Below, one piece after another: positions 45,078 to 55,823 of a DNA stretch of 64,000 nt. The notes below the pieces were generated by a model. It was not told the origin of the DNA, did not search any database, and saw nothing but the letters and a program-made list of their open reading frames with translations. The translations under genes were made by a program, and so were the position numbers. The stretch comes from Armillaria gallica (taxonomy: Eukaryota; Basidiomycota; Agaricomycetes; Agaricales; Physalacriaceae): the NCBI GenBank assembly GCA_037576215.1, contig JBANDB010000006.1, forward strand, positions 2,108,001 to 2,172,000, read 5' to 3'. The stretch's first letter is position 1; each line of letters opens with the position of its first letter.

Positions 45078-45563
45078 ATAGATCCAATCTAGATTTGTTT
45101 TGTCTATTTGTATCTAATCAATGCGGGAAAAATGCCTCATATGGTGATCGGGGTCCTGGACCTGCGCAGCCAATAGCAAAATGCCGCGAGCTTGGGCTGA
45201 GGCATTTTCCCCGATCTGGATGCTCGGCAAATTGCGGCCTATATAAGCCCTTGAAATGTCCGCAGCTTCCTTTCCTTCCTCACCCCCATGTTTCCTTCTC
45301 CTCACAACCTCTGCTTCCCCTCAGATATTTCCTTCCTTCTTTCGATACCCATTGGTCTTTCGTGATGGTACATATCGATGTCAGTCTTATGGGGTTCTGA
45401 TATCGTCGAGTGTTGCAGACTGGTGCGTCGTTATCTTTCCTGTTTTGCGTCTGTCGCTGATCTCATCGCCTCCTTTAGCGACATCAGCATTTACTAGAAT
45501 CTGAATCTTTGTACCGGACGTCATTCGATTCGACTGCTAGCCGGGACCACACTTTCTCTAGCG
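45078..45563. other. Intergenic region with a TATA box
   Basis: A TATATAAG box (45240-45247) is followed by a pyrimidine-rich leader. This is consistent with a 5' UTR, possibly with an intron, for the small gene starting at 45564. An open frame from ATG 45255 starts too close to the TATA box to be the normal start. No RNA gene is seen. Confidence 0.4.
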
Positions 45564-46007
45564 ATGTCTGATGGTCATGCTCGCCCTCATCCACCTGTTC
45601 TAGTTGATGCCGATGCCTACGTCAGCCAGTTTGCTCATCAAGCGTCCCACGTCATCGTTCTTACGCCATGCCTGCTACGGCACCGTCTCATATATCGGCC
45701 ACTCCTTCATTCCGGCAACGTCAGGCGTCACCTCTTCTGGGCTATACCACGTCGTGGTCACGAGGAGCAGAGTTCCCGAGTAATTTAGGTACGATCTATG
45801 ACTCGGGAATCCGTATCTGAGGCGCCATGCTGTCGATCTATTACTCAGGAATCCTGATCTCTTGGAACGTGTATATGCTGTTCCAAGCAAGTTCCAAGGG
45901 CTTTTCGGCGTCGGATTTTGCCCTGACTACGGGTCTCTTTCTGCCCAAGTAAGACAAATTACTTTCTCATACTTGGGCGAATCATTCGTAGTTTCGGCAA
46001 ACATGTA
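45564..46007 (+). CDS. Small unknown protein, two apparent 1-nt undercalls
   Basis: I do not recognise the family. ATG 45564 opens MSDGHARPHPPVLVDADAYV. The protein-like reading then moves frame at a CCC run (45646-45648), continuing as RSYAMPATAPSHISA and SPLLGYTTSWSRGAEFPSN. It moves again at a GGG run (45805-45807) into NPYLRRHAVDLLLRNPDLLE and FGVGFCPDYGSLSAQ. One extra base in each run restores a single frame of about 147 codons ending at TAG 46005-46007. A GTAAGA donor after SAQ could alternatively splice the last ~19 codons. Pro/Ser-rich N-terminal half, helical C-terminal half. The call rests on codon-like continuity only. Confidence 0.45.
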
Positions 46008-46160
46008 GTCTCCATTTTTGTCATTATGTTGCTGTTTATATATATGTAATACATCCATTGGTGAAGCGAACAATATTTTTGAATGAGTGTTTGTCACGCA
46101 CGATCTGCCGGTTGATAGGCGGAGTCAGATTGGGCCAAAGAATTCCCACGTAATAATTTA

Positions 46161-46899
46161 ATGTCTTTCCGACTAACCTCTCGTTCCCTCAGTTCGTTGA
46201 CGCGGCAATGTGCTCTTTTTGAAACGCGACCATCGATTTCCTTATGCCTGCCACACATTGTGCGACTGCCGATGCTCCAGGGGATCTCTTCCTTGAGCAT
46301 ATCCCGACCGTTCAGTACTCAGCCTCCACCTCGATACTATGGTAATTCAAAGACTCCTCCGCCCCAGTGGATACATCGCGGGTCAGCTTTCTCATGCGAA
46401 TTCTCTGGTGTGACTCTCACCGTTGTTGGTACAGAGACCTTGCACCGGACCGTTATCATGAGGTCTCCGACCATGCGATGGAAGCCTTGCTAGACCAACT
46501 GGAAAATCTGTTAGACAGCGAAGCTCAAAGCAACCCTGACTATGAGGTCGAATACTCTGTACGTATATCAACATACCGCCCCTTCTGCTTGTGTCTTAAA
46601 ATATGTATGATGTAGAGCGGCGTGCTCACATTAAAGCTGGGTGAACATGGAACATACGTGATCAACAAACAACCTCCGAACAAGCAGATATGGCTTTCAT
46701 CGCCCCAGAGGTACAATGCTATCATTCACAGTTATTTGGATGGTATTGTTCAACTCTTCCTATTAGCGGGCCGAAACGCTACGACTACAGCGAGTTCGAC
46801 AACAAGTGGTGGTACTGGCGTGACGAAAAGACATTGAGTGACTTGTTGAACGAGGAGTTGCAGGTCATTCTTGGTAAGAAGCCTGGCATTGCCTTATGA
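46161..46899 (+). CDS. YFH1: Frataxin, mitochondrial
   Basis: Iron-binding activator of cysteine desulfurase in mitochondrial Fe-S cluster assembly. The first ~65 residues are a long Arg/Ser-rich presequence ending near [11 protein letters not shown]. The frataxin fold follows: acidic helix 1 ([18 protein letters not shown]), then [29 protein letters not shown] and SGPKRYDY...[18 protein letters not shown]. The acidic ridge and the QIWLSSP core are intact. Introns at 46382-46434, 46559-46615 and 46711-46766; 190 residues. In this window it sits among other genes of mitochondrial and Fe-S function but is not in an operon-like unit. Confidence 0.95.
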
Positions 46900-47084
46900 G
46901 TGTCTCAGCGTGATGGTATCCTGTGAAATCATATTGCATGAAAAGACATAACGAGTGCTAGGATGGTATTGTACAATGGTGAGAATGCTGATGCGATGCC
47001 GATAGAAAAAAGAGCACGATTGAGTTTCTTTTCTGCCATGAATCAAGAATGCCTCTCTGGATTGTCCTTGAATACATACCTTCG

Positions 47085-47661
47085 CTATTTGTCTTCCAAT
47101 TCTTTTCGTCGTGACAAAAACAGCACACCCAGACGCCTGCTACGGATGAGTCGCACTGTAAAAAAGGAGAAAGCAGCGGCTCAACTTGTTGGTTTCCTCG
47201 TAGCGCTGTGTGACCTTCTGCAACTCGTCCGCCGACAGGTTTCCTGAGCCGCTCGACTCCTGAGCACCGGTCTTTGCCTCGTTATGATGCAGATGATGAG
47301 TGGATGCTATAGGGCTGCCTTTTCCTGGAGACGTATCAGGGAATCCATACGGCCAATGCTGGTTACTGGTCGTTGCAAATATTTGTCGGTGGCGGTTCAA
47401 CGCGTGTAGTTCATACAACATGCTGTTTGCAGCCTTGTATTCCAAAGAGCCTTCGCCCCTATCCTGCCCTTCCTCATCTGTGCTTTCGTAGTCCTCCTCC
47501 CCGTCGTCCTCGCCATTCTCCCATATCCTGCCACGAAGGTGTCCGTCGAGGGCGGGTGGCAAGATTCGCCTGCGTTTTCGGCGGGGGGAGTCGTCAGCTA
47601 CTAGAGGGACGTTGCTCATCACAGAAGCTCGGGGCGATGCGGCTCTTTGACGTTTGAGCAT
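47085..47661 (-). CDS. Small nuclear-looking unknown protein
   Basis: Not recognised. The N-terminus has a strong basic nuclear-localisation-like cluster (SPRRKRRRILPP), followed by an acidic block (ENGEDDGEEDYESTDEEG) and a helical region (EYKAANSMLYELHALNRHRQ). The C-terminal helix is NLSADELQKVTQRYEETNK. An intron begins near 47185. The exon after it has a frame giving LFLSRRKEL and a stop at 47085, but the exact junction does not resolve cleanly. One missing G near 47100 would extend the protein through a GTATGT donor. It is divergent from WDR70 (165 bp). Confidence 0.5.
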
Positions 47662-47825
47662 TGGGGCAAGGAGCTTGGTGGTCAGGCTGAGAGTAGCTTA
47701 GTACTACGTTAGATATTAATTAATATTATTAACGCGCTCCCCTTTAGGGAGTATTAGCTAAGCCAACTGGACCAACCCACTGCACTCTCCTCAAGCTCTC
47801 CTTGCACTTTGCTGACATCGCCATA

Positions 47826-50205
47826 ATGTCAGACGATGTATTCGCTGCTATGGGCATTTCTGGTTTCGGAAAAGCGGCCTCCAAAAGGCAGCTAGACCCT
47901 TCGCGATTTGACAAAAACAAACGAACGGAGGTACGTCATGTTTTTGTGACATTGCGACGACCGTTCATTTCTTTCCCTCATAGGTTCCCAAAAGCAAACT
48001 GGCTGAAACTGTGCATGAAAATGTCGCCGGACCTTCTGGTGTTGCCTCAGCGCCGGCAAGGCCAGAAAAACCCGGCGAGGATGGCGAGGGCGACGACGAC
48101 GACGACGACGAGCCCGGTCCGCTACCACCACCACCCCCTCATGAACCAGAATATAATCCCTCAGAGTTCGATGATGACGATGATGACAGTGAACTGCCTC
48201 TTTTTCCTGTTACTCACGAAATCATCCTCAAGGACCATACCAAAGTCGTCTCCGCGCTTGCGCTGGACCCTTCAGGCGCAAGGATACTGTCTGGCTCGCA
48301 TGATTACGATTGTAAGTTATGGGACTTTGGCGGAATGGACATGAGATGCAAACCTTTCAAGACCTGGGAGCCTGCTGGAAGTTATCACGTAAGTCGTTCG
48401 TTACGCCTCGGCCTTATAATCCTGACAGCGCCTCGTGTAATAGATTCACGATCTTAAATATTCGAATGATGGCCAAAAGTTTCTCGTTATAACAGGAACT
48501 ACTCAAGCCAGGCTGTATGACAGAGATGGGGAAGAAGAGTTTGTTTACCTGGCTTTCTTGAGAACTGGATAGCCTCACCTGACTGATAGGGCTACTTTTA
48601 TCAAGGGTGACCCTTATATCCGCGATATGAAGCACACATCGTAAGCTGCGGTAGAGTGATGTGGAGAGAATGGTAACCAATATCTTCTAGGGGTCATGTT
48701 GGGGAGCTGTCCTCCTGTGCCTGGCATCCAAAGGACTCGAAGCTCTTCATTACGGGCTCTGCAGATTCTACTATCCGGTAAGTCGCCCTGTTATCTGCAT
48801 TGATGTGGTTCTTATCCGGATCCCCAGGATATGGGATGTAGAGAATAAACGCAAACAAAAGACTGTCATTGTCGTCAAATCTAAAGATCGGGGGGCTCGA
48901 ACCAAAGTAACAGCATGTGCCTACTCGGCAGATGGGCGCATGATTGGGGGAGGTACGCTCTGTATTCTAGGCTCCGTTTTCTTTCGCGCTCAAAGGCAAT
49001 GTAGCCTGCCTGGATGGAGCATTGCACGTGTGGCAAACTAACTCGAACTTCGTGAGACCAAACCTTTCGATCGAAGGAGCCCACAGCAAAGGGACTGAAA
49101 CCGGGTCAGTTGTGTTTGGCGTTGATGGCCGTACAGTGCTTACACGAGGAGGGGATGATACCGTGAAGTGTACGTCTTATTGCTCTGCCCGAGGACTTAT
49201 CTGACGGTCGAAAACAGTATGGGATTTACGTTCATTCAAGAAGCCACTAGCGACACATTCAGGCCTAACGACGTTGTACCCGACCACCAATGCAATTCTT
49301 AGTCCAGACGGTAAATATGTGGTAACAGGGGCTGCTGCGTCGTCGAAAGGGGGCAATGGGAAGCTCATGTTCTTAGATAAGAATACTTTGGAAGCTGTGA
49401 AGACGCTGGAGGTGGATTCGACGCCGGTAAAGGTGTTTTGGCACTCAAAGATCAATCAGGTGAGGCGTTTGAAAGATTCTAGAAGGAACCTCGCTGATGG
49501 TGATAGATTGTGACCGGACTATCGAGCGGTCAAATATGTGTGCTGTATTCGCCGTTAACGTCAACGAATGGAGCGAAGTTGTTGATGAACAAGGGCCCGC
49601 CGAGGAAGGTGACAATTGAGGATATGTCAGACGCACTGGCAGCGCCGTCGATTGTGACACCACACGCATTACCGATGTTCCGGGAGGGCGACGGCATTGT
49701 GAAGACTTTGAAGAGAAAGGCGGACAGAGACCGGATGGACCCTCGCAAGAGCAGGAGGCCGGAATTACCTGTGACGGGGCCGGGGCGGGGTGGAAGGGTT
49801 GGAGCGAGTGCTACACAGCACGTTGTTCAGAATCTTGTGCGGGATACGACCCGAGACGAAGACGTGAGTGCCGAAACTTTTTTCAAACTCAGATTGATGG
49901 GGATAGAGCTGCCGAACGTCCCCTTTTCTGTTTTCTTCTTTCTTTCCGGGCTTCTCACTTGCTCTGCGTTGAGCTGGAACTGATCTATATTATCTGTAGC
50001 CTCGGGAAGCGCTGCTGAAATATGCGACAAAGGCAACAGAGGATCCCCAATGGACAGCAGGTCAGTCGTTATCGGAGCACGTGCTCCTTGTTTGTTGATG
50101 TTTCGTGCTTACGTGGCGGCAACCCCCCCAACAGCATGGCAAGTGAACCAGCCGAAACCCGTGTTTGCAGCAGTCGAAGAAGAAAACGAAGAGCAGGACA
50201 AGTAG
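47826..50205 (+). CDS. WDR70: WD40 protein WDR70 / gastrulation-defective homologue
   Basis: Nuclear WD-repeat protein; WDR70 works with CRL4 ligases in DNA-damage-linked histone ubiquitination in other eukaryotes. The N-terminus is low-complexity acidic (a run of Asp residues, then PLPPPPPHEPEYNPSEF). WD repeats are seen in LKDHTKVVSALALDPSGARILSGSHDY, RDMKHTSGHVGELSSCAWHP, LFITGSADSTIRIWDV, VLTRGGDDTVKLWDL and LSPDGKYVVTG. The conserved C-terminal tail includes TGLSSGQICVLYSP and LLMNKGPPRKV, then DPREALLKYATKATEDPQW. About nine short introns; stop at 50203-50205. Confidence 0.9.
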
Positions 50206-50313
50206 ATAGAGTAGGACATAGAATGAGGGTAAACAGGGAGGGAGGCAGACAGTGGAGGGGACGACAGAGACAGTGGTGGTCCCTGCGCGGGATCGAACCT
50301 TATCGAGAATAAG

Positions 50314-50322
50314 TATATAAAG
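50314..50322 (+). promoter_or_regulatory. TATA box of BDF1
   Basis: TATATAAAG 68-76 bp upstream of the BDF1 ATG, at the distance expected for a core promoter with a short leader. It is one of four clear TATA elements in the window; most housekeeping genes here lack one. Confidence 0.5.
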
Positions 50323-50389
50323 GGAGATCCGGCTCCTCACTCGATTCTTACTTTCGCATTTCACCCATCTTACCGTGACTTGTCACACT

Positions 50390-53053
50390 ATGAGTCTCGC
50401 GCAAGACCCCGTTCCCGATGCTCACGACGACCATGACCTTTCTGCCACCGCCAATGGCGTCGATGAAAAACTTGCCGCCCCCTCTCCACCATCGTCCGTC
50501 GTCACCCCCAATGCCAACGTTGATGCCGAAGTTGACGCCGACCTCCAAGAACAGGAGAAAGACGCGCGACATAATTCTCAGCCTCTCAAAGAAGACTTGG
50601 ATGAAGACAAGATGGAAGACGTGTCGGTCGTTCCCCAGGCAGCGACGCCGTTGGATCCAGGTATGTCGCCGTCACCGTCGTCGCCGTCTTTGTCTCATCG
50701 CTGTCAGCATCCACACCCATCGATCCACACCACGGAACACCACCACCACCCTCCGCCGAATCGTTACCAGACGTGTTGATGACTGAGGAACCCCGCATTA
50801 ATGGGATCAATGGCAATTCAGATCACATCAACGGTGACGATGTCAAGATGGAAGATGTCGACGCGCCGACACCTAATACGAGCCATGACCTTCCCGGGGC
50901 CTCCTCAGCGACCAATGTCGCGTCAAACGGCACCTCACCGTCTTTCGCGACGACGAGAGATCACTTCGATGAAGACGATGATGACAAGCCTCCACCGGCA
51001 AAAAGGGCTAGGGTTCACTCAGATGCAGACAAAGCTTCTCTGGCACATGTGAGCCCTTTCTTTCACCCTGTGCGCCGCTTCCGGCGTGCTAATCCATTTG
51101 CCCTATCTCTCTGAAAAGTCCGCAACCCCACCTCCAGCGTCAACCACCACCCTTGCTTCTCACAGCTCTACTCCCGTCCCTTCGACGCCGTTTCCAACGA
51201 CTTCTCTCACGCTGTCGCAGTATCGATTCTGCAACAATTCTGTCAAATCTTTGAAGAAGCTCAAGGATGCCGCCCCCTTTTTGCGCCCTGTAGACCCTGT
51301 TGCTCTCAACATCCCTCACTATCCCACCATCATCAAGACACCGATGGACTTTGGAACCGTTGAACGCAAAGTAGCAGCTTCGAACCCTCAGAAGCCCGAT
51401 CCCAACCCCTCGAACCCACGATACTCAACCCCAGATGAATTCGTGGCTGATGTTCGCCTCGTCTTCGAGAATTGTTTCAAGTTTAATGGACCAGACCATA
51501 CCATTTCTGCTATGGGGAAGCGGGTAGAGGAGGTCTTCGAAAGGCAGGTCAAGAACATGCCAACGGCAATTGAGGTCTTTACTTATTTTTGTATCCTACC
51601 TACAATGATGCTGACTTGCCTTTCAAGTCCAAACCTCCCGTCGTCAAAAAGGTGGCAACACCACCGCCACCACCACCTCCTCCGGTGCCAGTTAAGAAAG
51701 CACAGCCTGTTCGTCGAGCATCGACGTCTGTTCCTGTCATACGGCGCAATGATAATGAGGCTATTGGTCGTCCAAAGAGGGAGATACACCCCCCGCCACC
51801 GAAAGATTTGCCGTACGCAGATGTTCCCAAAAAGCACCGTAAAACACGACGCGTAAAGGATGATGGGACTGCTGAACAACTGAGGTTCTGCAGCAAAATT
51901 TTGCAGGATTTGAGTCGAAAACAGCATTGGGACATTGCTAGTCCGTTCTATGAACCTGTTGGTGAGTCGGACTTTCAGTTGTTGCCCTTTGCATTCGCTC
52001 ATTCGTTGATCAAGATTGGGTAAACCTCGACCTTCCGACGTATCCAAAGATTGTCAAAAAGCCCATGGATATGGCTACGATGCGCAAAAAGTTGGACAAT
52101 GGCGACTATCCGAGTGCCCAAAAGTTTTGTGACGACTTTAAGCTCATGATCCGCAACTGCTTTGCGTTCAATCCTCAAGGAACACCAGTGAACACGGCAG
52201 GTATAGAGCTACAGCGAGTTTTCGACTTGAAATGGAAAGCACTACCTCCTCTACACGATATCAGCGATGATGAGGAGGACGAAGAAGATCCAAGCGACGA
52301 CGAACATTCCCGTATGTTATGCTTTCCATTATTTTAATCACTCGTCATTTCTCACGCAGAACTAGGCGCCATCGCCGCGCTCGAGGACCAGATGAGAACA
52401 ATGAATGATAATCTCACAGCACTCAAGAACCTCAAAGCGAACAAGGACAAGAAGAAGCCGAAGAAAGAGAAACCTCCTCATCCCTCGACGTCCAAACCCA
52501 GCAAGCCCAAGCCCCTCCCTCCCCAGAAGAACGGCAAGAAATCCGGAAAGAAAGCAGGCGTCGCTGAAAATGATTTCCTCACTTTTGATCAAAAGAAGGA
52601 TCTGAGCGAAGCCATTCAGGGCTTGGACGGAGCGAAGTTGGAGCGGGTAATCAAGATTATTCATGAAGGTGTCCCTGAAATTCGAGATGTGAGTGATCTT
52701 TTTTTAGTGTGCTGGAATATCTCATTGAGCCTTCGGGACAGAGCACCGAGGAGATTGAGCTTGAAATCGATTTACTTCCACCTCCGGTTTTGACGAAGTT
52801 GTATAACTTCGTCATTCGCCCATTACGTGCACCCCCAGTCAAACGAAACCGACATGGCAAGGGTACTGGGACGGGGGGTTTGAACAGAAAGAGCATGGAT
52901 GAAGACGTGGAGGCCGAAAAGATTCGACAGCTGGAGCAGCGCATGGCTCTGTTCGAAGGTGCCAGTGGCGCCGCCGCACCGGCACCAAAAGCCATGGACA
53001 GCGAGTCGGACTCTAGCTCGGCATCAGACAGCTCCGGAAGCGACTCAGAGTGA
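50390..53053 (+). CDS. BDF1: BET double-bromodomain protein BDF1
   Basis: Binds acetylated histones, notably H4, and links them to TFIID/SWR1. After an acidic, Pro/Ser-rich N-terminus, bromodomain 1 spans FLRPVDPVALNIPHYPTIIK, TPMDFGTVERK and FENCFKFNGP (acetyl-lysine Asn). A proline run (PPPPPPPPVPVKK) and basic linker follow. Bromodomain 2 spans WVNLDLPTYPKIVKKPMDMA and IRNCFAFNPQGTP. A Lys-rich segment precedes the ET domain (FDQKKDLSEAIQGLDGAKLE...EEIELEIDLLPPPVLTKLYNFV). The C-terminus is an acidic Ser/Asp tail. About six short introns. Confidence 0.95.
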
Positions 53054-53389
53054 TCATCTTTTGGTTTCGGCGAGATGTATTTCGTACGATGGACTTCAGC
53101 CTTTTCTCATGCCAAGTTTCGCGATTATGTTTTGACGACAAATTGCTCACGTTCGTTTCCCTTACCCCATAATCATTATTGTTCTTGCTCTTTCTCACCC
53201 CGTACGAACGACTTTCGTGCGAGAGGATATGACCTCTTGGTAGTAATGGTTACTTTTAAACGTATGCGACAGATCCAAAATTAAGAGTACACTTTGTAGC
53301 TATGTAGTACGATCTCTCTTCATTCCGCTAGAAAATCCAATTTTGTGATATATTACTATTGTACAATTTCAGAGAAAAAAATGTTATGT

Positions 53390-54721
53390 CTATTTCCGCC
53401 TTGGATTGGATTTCTGGAATTGTTGCCATCCGGCACGACTCGCCTGCGCCTTCGATGATTTCCCAAGGGCGTTCAAAGCCAACGACGGTGCTGGGAGGGT
53501 GGCTGAGTCTGGGTTTGCCGCAGGAGATTGTGAACGGTCGTAAGGCGGGTTCTCCGACAGAGGAGCAGCTGCAGATGCTGGAGGGATGAGACGCCAACCT
53601 CCCTTCGAAGGTGTCTCCTGCTCTTCTGATGATGTCGAGTCCCCACCAGTGGCATTCGTCACAGCAACTGAATTGTGTGGCTCGGTGGGAAGCGGCGGTG
53701 GAGGTAACGATGACGACCCGATGGCAGCCCATCCAGACTTTTTGAAGCCTGAGTGAGCATTACCAGAAGTGACATGCGGTATCGAGGGCTGGGAAGTAGA
53801 TTCCCCAGATTCCGCAGCCGCTTCTGGACTAGTAGTTGTCATAAGGTTCAAAGGTTTGGCCATCTTCACGCCGTTTGCCGCTGCGATCTTTCTCAGCTCC
53901 CTTTCCTCACGCTTTCGCTCCTTCTCCTTCCGCTTATCAACCTCATCTTGCGGTTTGATACGAACGTTCGCCTGCATGTCCCTGAACCGTGCCTTGTGAT
54001 GATGGGCGTAAGAGTTCGTGTGTTCATCGTACTGCGTAACATTTTTGAACTGCTTATCGCAGAGACTGCAGTAGAAGGACTTGAGGGTATCGAAGAGCTC
54101 GTTTGCGAGAGCTGAACGGCGTGCAGCGTCGTCCTGTCAAACAGCATACATATTGTCTGTCATGCAGTGATAAAACCGAGATACAAACTTGTCGAGCACG
54201 GCGTTGGTCTTCAGTTTCCTTGTGCTGACGCTCGGAGTCGAGTTCTCGGCGTTGAGAAACAGTGGTTTCTATCATGCGGACGTCTTGATTGATCTTTCCT
54301 ACGCCCGTAGAATCGGACTTCATTTGGAAAGGGATAGGATCCACCCGACCTAACATACGATTAATACCTTATTGACGAAGAAGCTGCACATACCGTCGCC
54401 AGATATACCAAGGGGTTGCCCTTCTGACCATCCTAGCTTTGAGAGCATAGCAAAGCCCTTGTTCGTTGGCTTGATTTTGGTCTCTACAGTGATGACTTCT
54501 CGCGGTGAACCTCGGACATATTCGTCGTATTTGTTGAAGTCCTCATCGACGTCCATCGAATTTGGAGATGGAGACGGTGTACGCGAAACGATGGACATGT
54601 CGTCACTGTCGTCGTCTTCGGGGAGCGGACGCTAGTAAAGTAAAGGAAGGGATCAAGGGCAGTACATGCTGCATGACTCGGTATACAATACGGGTACCTT
54701 CAAACTCCTCGAGCTGGCCAT
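53390..54721 (-). CDS. G-patch and C2H2 zinc-finger protein (GPATCH8-like)
   Basis: RNA-processing type protein. The first exon encodes only MASSRSLK (54698-54721), joined by a 65-nt intron (54633-54697) to an acidic segment (RPLPEDDDSDD). The G-patch is KGFAMLSKLGWSEGQPLGISGDG and the adjacent RVDPIPF. A charged coiled-coil region precedes a C2H2 finger (YCSLCDKQFKNVTQYDEHTNSYAHHH). A basic helix (KRKEKERKREERELRK) and a Ser/Pro-rich tail with GWAAIGSSS and GWQQF repeats follow. G-patch proteins activate DEAH helicases in splicing; the partner here is unknown. It shares a 162-bp divergent promoter with PUP3. Confidence 0.82.
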
Positions 54722-54883
54722 TTAGTATTCACTTGATAGTATGTGGTGGTTGTTGTGTAGGCCTCATAATGGAAAGCGTTACATATGTTACACCGTGACA
54801 GTTACGAACCCCAAAGGAGGACGCGTCACTGTACGCGTACACATTTACCATCTTCTTCATCTCACCCATACCTCTTCGCAATC

Positions 54884-55707
54884 ATGGTACGTCTACCAAG
54901 TGCACCATGGATGATTGCTCACTGCTCCTAGTCGATAATGGAATATAACGGTGGCTCCGTCATAGCTATGGTCGGGAAGGATTGTGTCGCCATTGCATCT
55001 GACTTGCGTCTTGGGAATCAAGCCCTTGGCATATCTTCTAATTTTCAAAAGGTAGCTGTTTATGTGCCCTCTTTCTGTCCTGCCTCTCACCCTGTAAAGA
55101 TATTCCCAGTAACGGACCGCATATATGTTGGGCTTCCCGGTTTAGCGAGTGATGTAACCACACTGTGCGTATCAGGATTATTGATCAATTCTTGTATCTC
55201 TCATACTGTGGTCGGCTAGACGAGAGAGATTTAGGTACAGGGTCAACATGTACACCATCAAGGAAGAGCGCGAAATCGAGCCAGAGACGTTCGCCCATCT
55301 TGTATCGTCTACTCTATACGAACATCGATTTGGCCCATACTTCATCGAACCCGTTATGGCTGGTCTCTCCAAGACACCTTCGGGCGGGTTGAAGCCGTTC
55401 ATTGCGGCCACCGACCTTATTGGATGTCTAAACTTCGCCAAAGACTTTGTTGTCGCCGGAACCGCCAGTTCCAAGTTGTATGGTGTTGCAGAAGGTCTAT
55501 GGGAGCCTGATTTGGAACCTGAGGATCTGTTCGAAACGATATCCCAGACGATTTTGAATGCGGTAGATCGTGATGCATTCTCAGGCTGGGGCTGCATAGT
55601 GCATGTCATGTGAGTTGCTTTATGCGCGTGCTTTCTCCCTTCTGACACCAGTGTGCAGTACTAAGGATAAGGTGATTTCGCGTACACTCAAAGGAAGGAT
55701 GGATTAA
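54884..55707 (+). CDS. PUP3: 20S proteasome subunit beta-3
   Basis: Structural, non-proteolytic beta subunit of the 20S core. [24 protein letters not shown] shows the beta-type fold without the propeptide-plus-Thr1 of active subunits, as expected for beta-3. Then [54 protein letters not shown] and [15 protein letters not shown]. Introns at 54887-54931, 55052-55099, 55165-55234 and 55610-55658; 203 residues. The first intron comes directly after the ATG, so coding exon 1 is three bases long. Divergent from the G-patch gene. Confidence 0.94.
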
Positions 55708-55823
55708 TTCCTATGTTGTATCTTATATCTACAAATTCGATGTTACACTTAGGCTCCGTTCGGAAATCACGTTCATCAGACCATACAAAACTTCGACAAG
55801 CTCAGAGCAAGCACCCGAGCATG

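Noticed and set aside
50283..50305. GCGCGGGATCGAACC resembles the T-arm and 3' end of a tRNA on the minus strand
   Set aside because: The stem beside the loop does not pair beyond two bases, and no matching D-arm, anticodon arm or 5' acceptor strand is present within tRNA distance.
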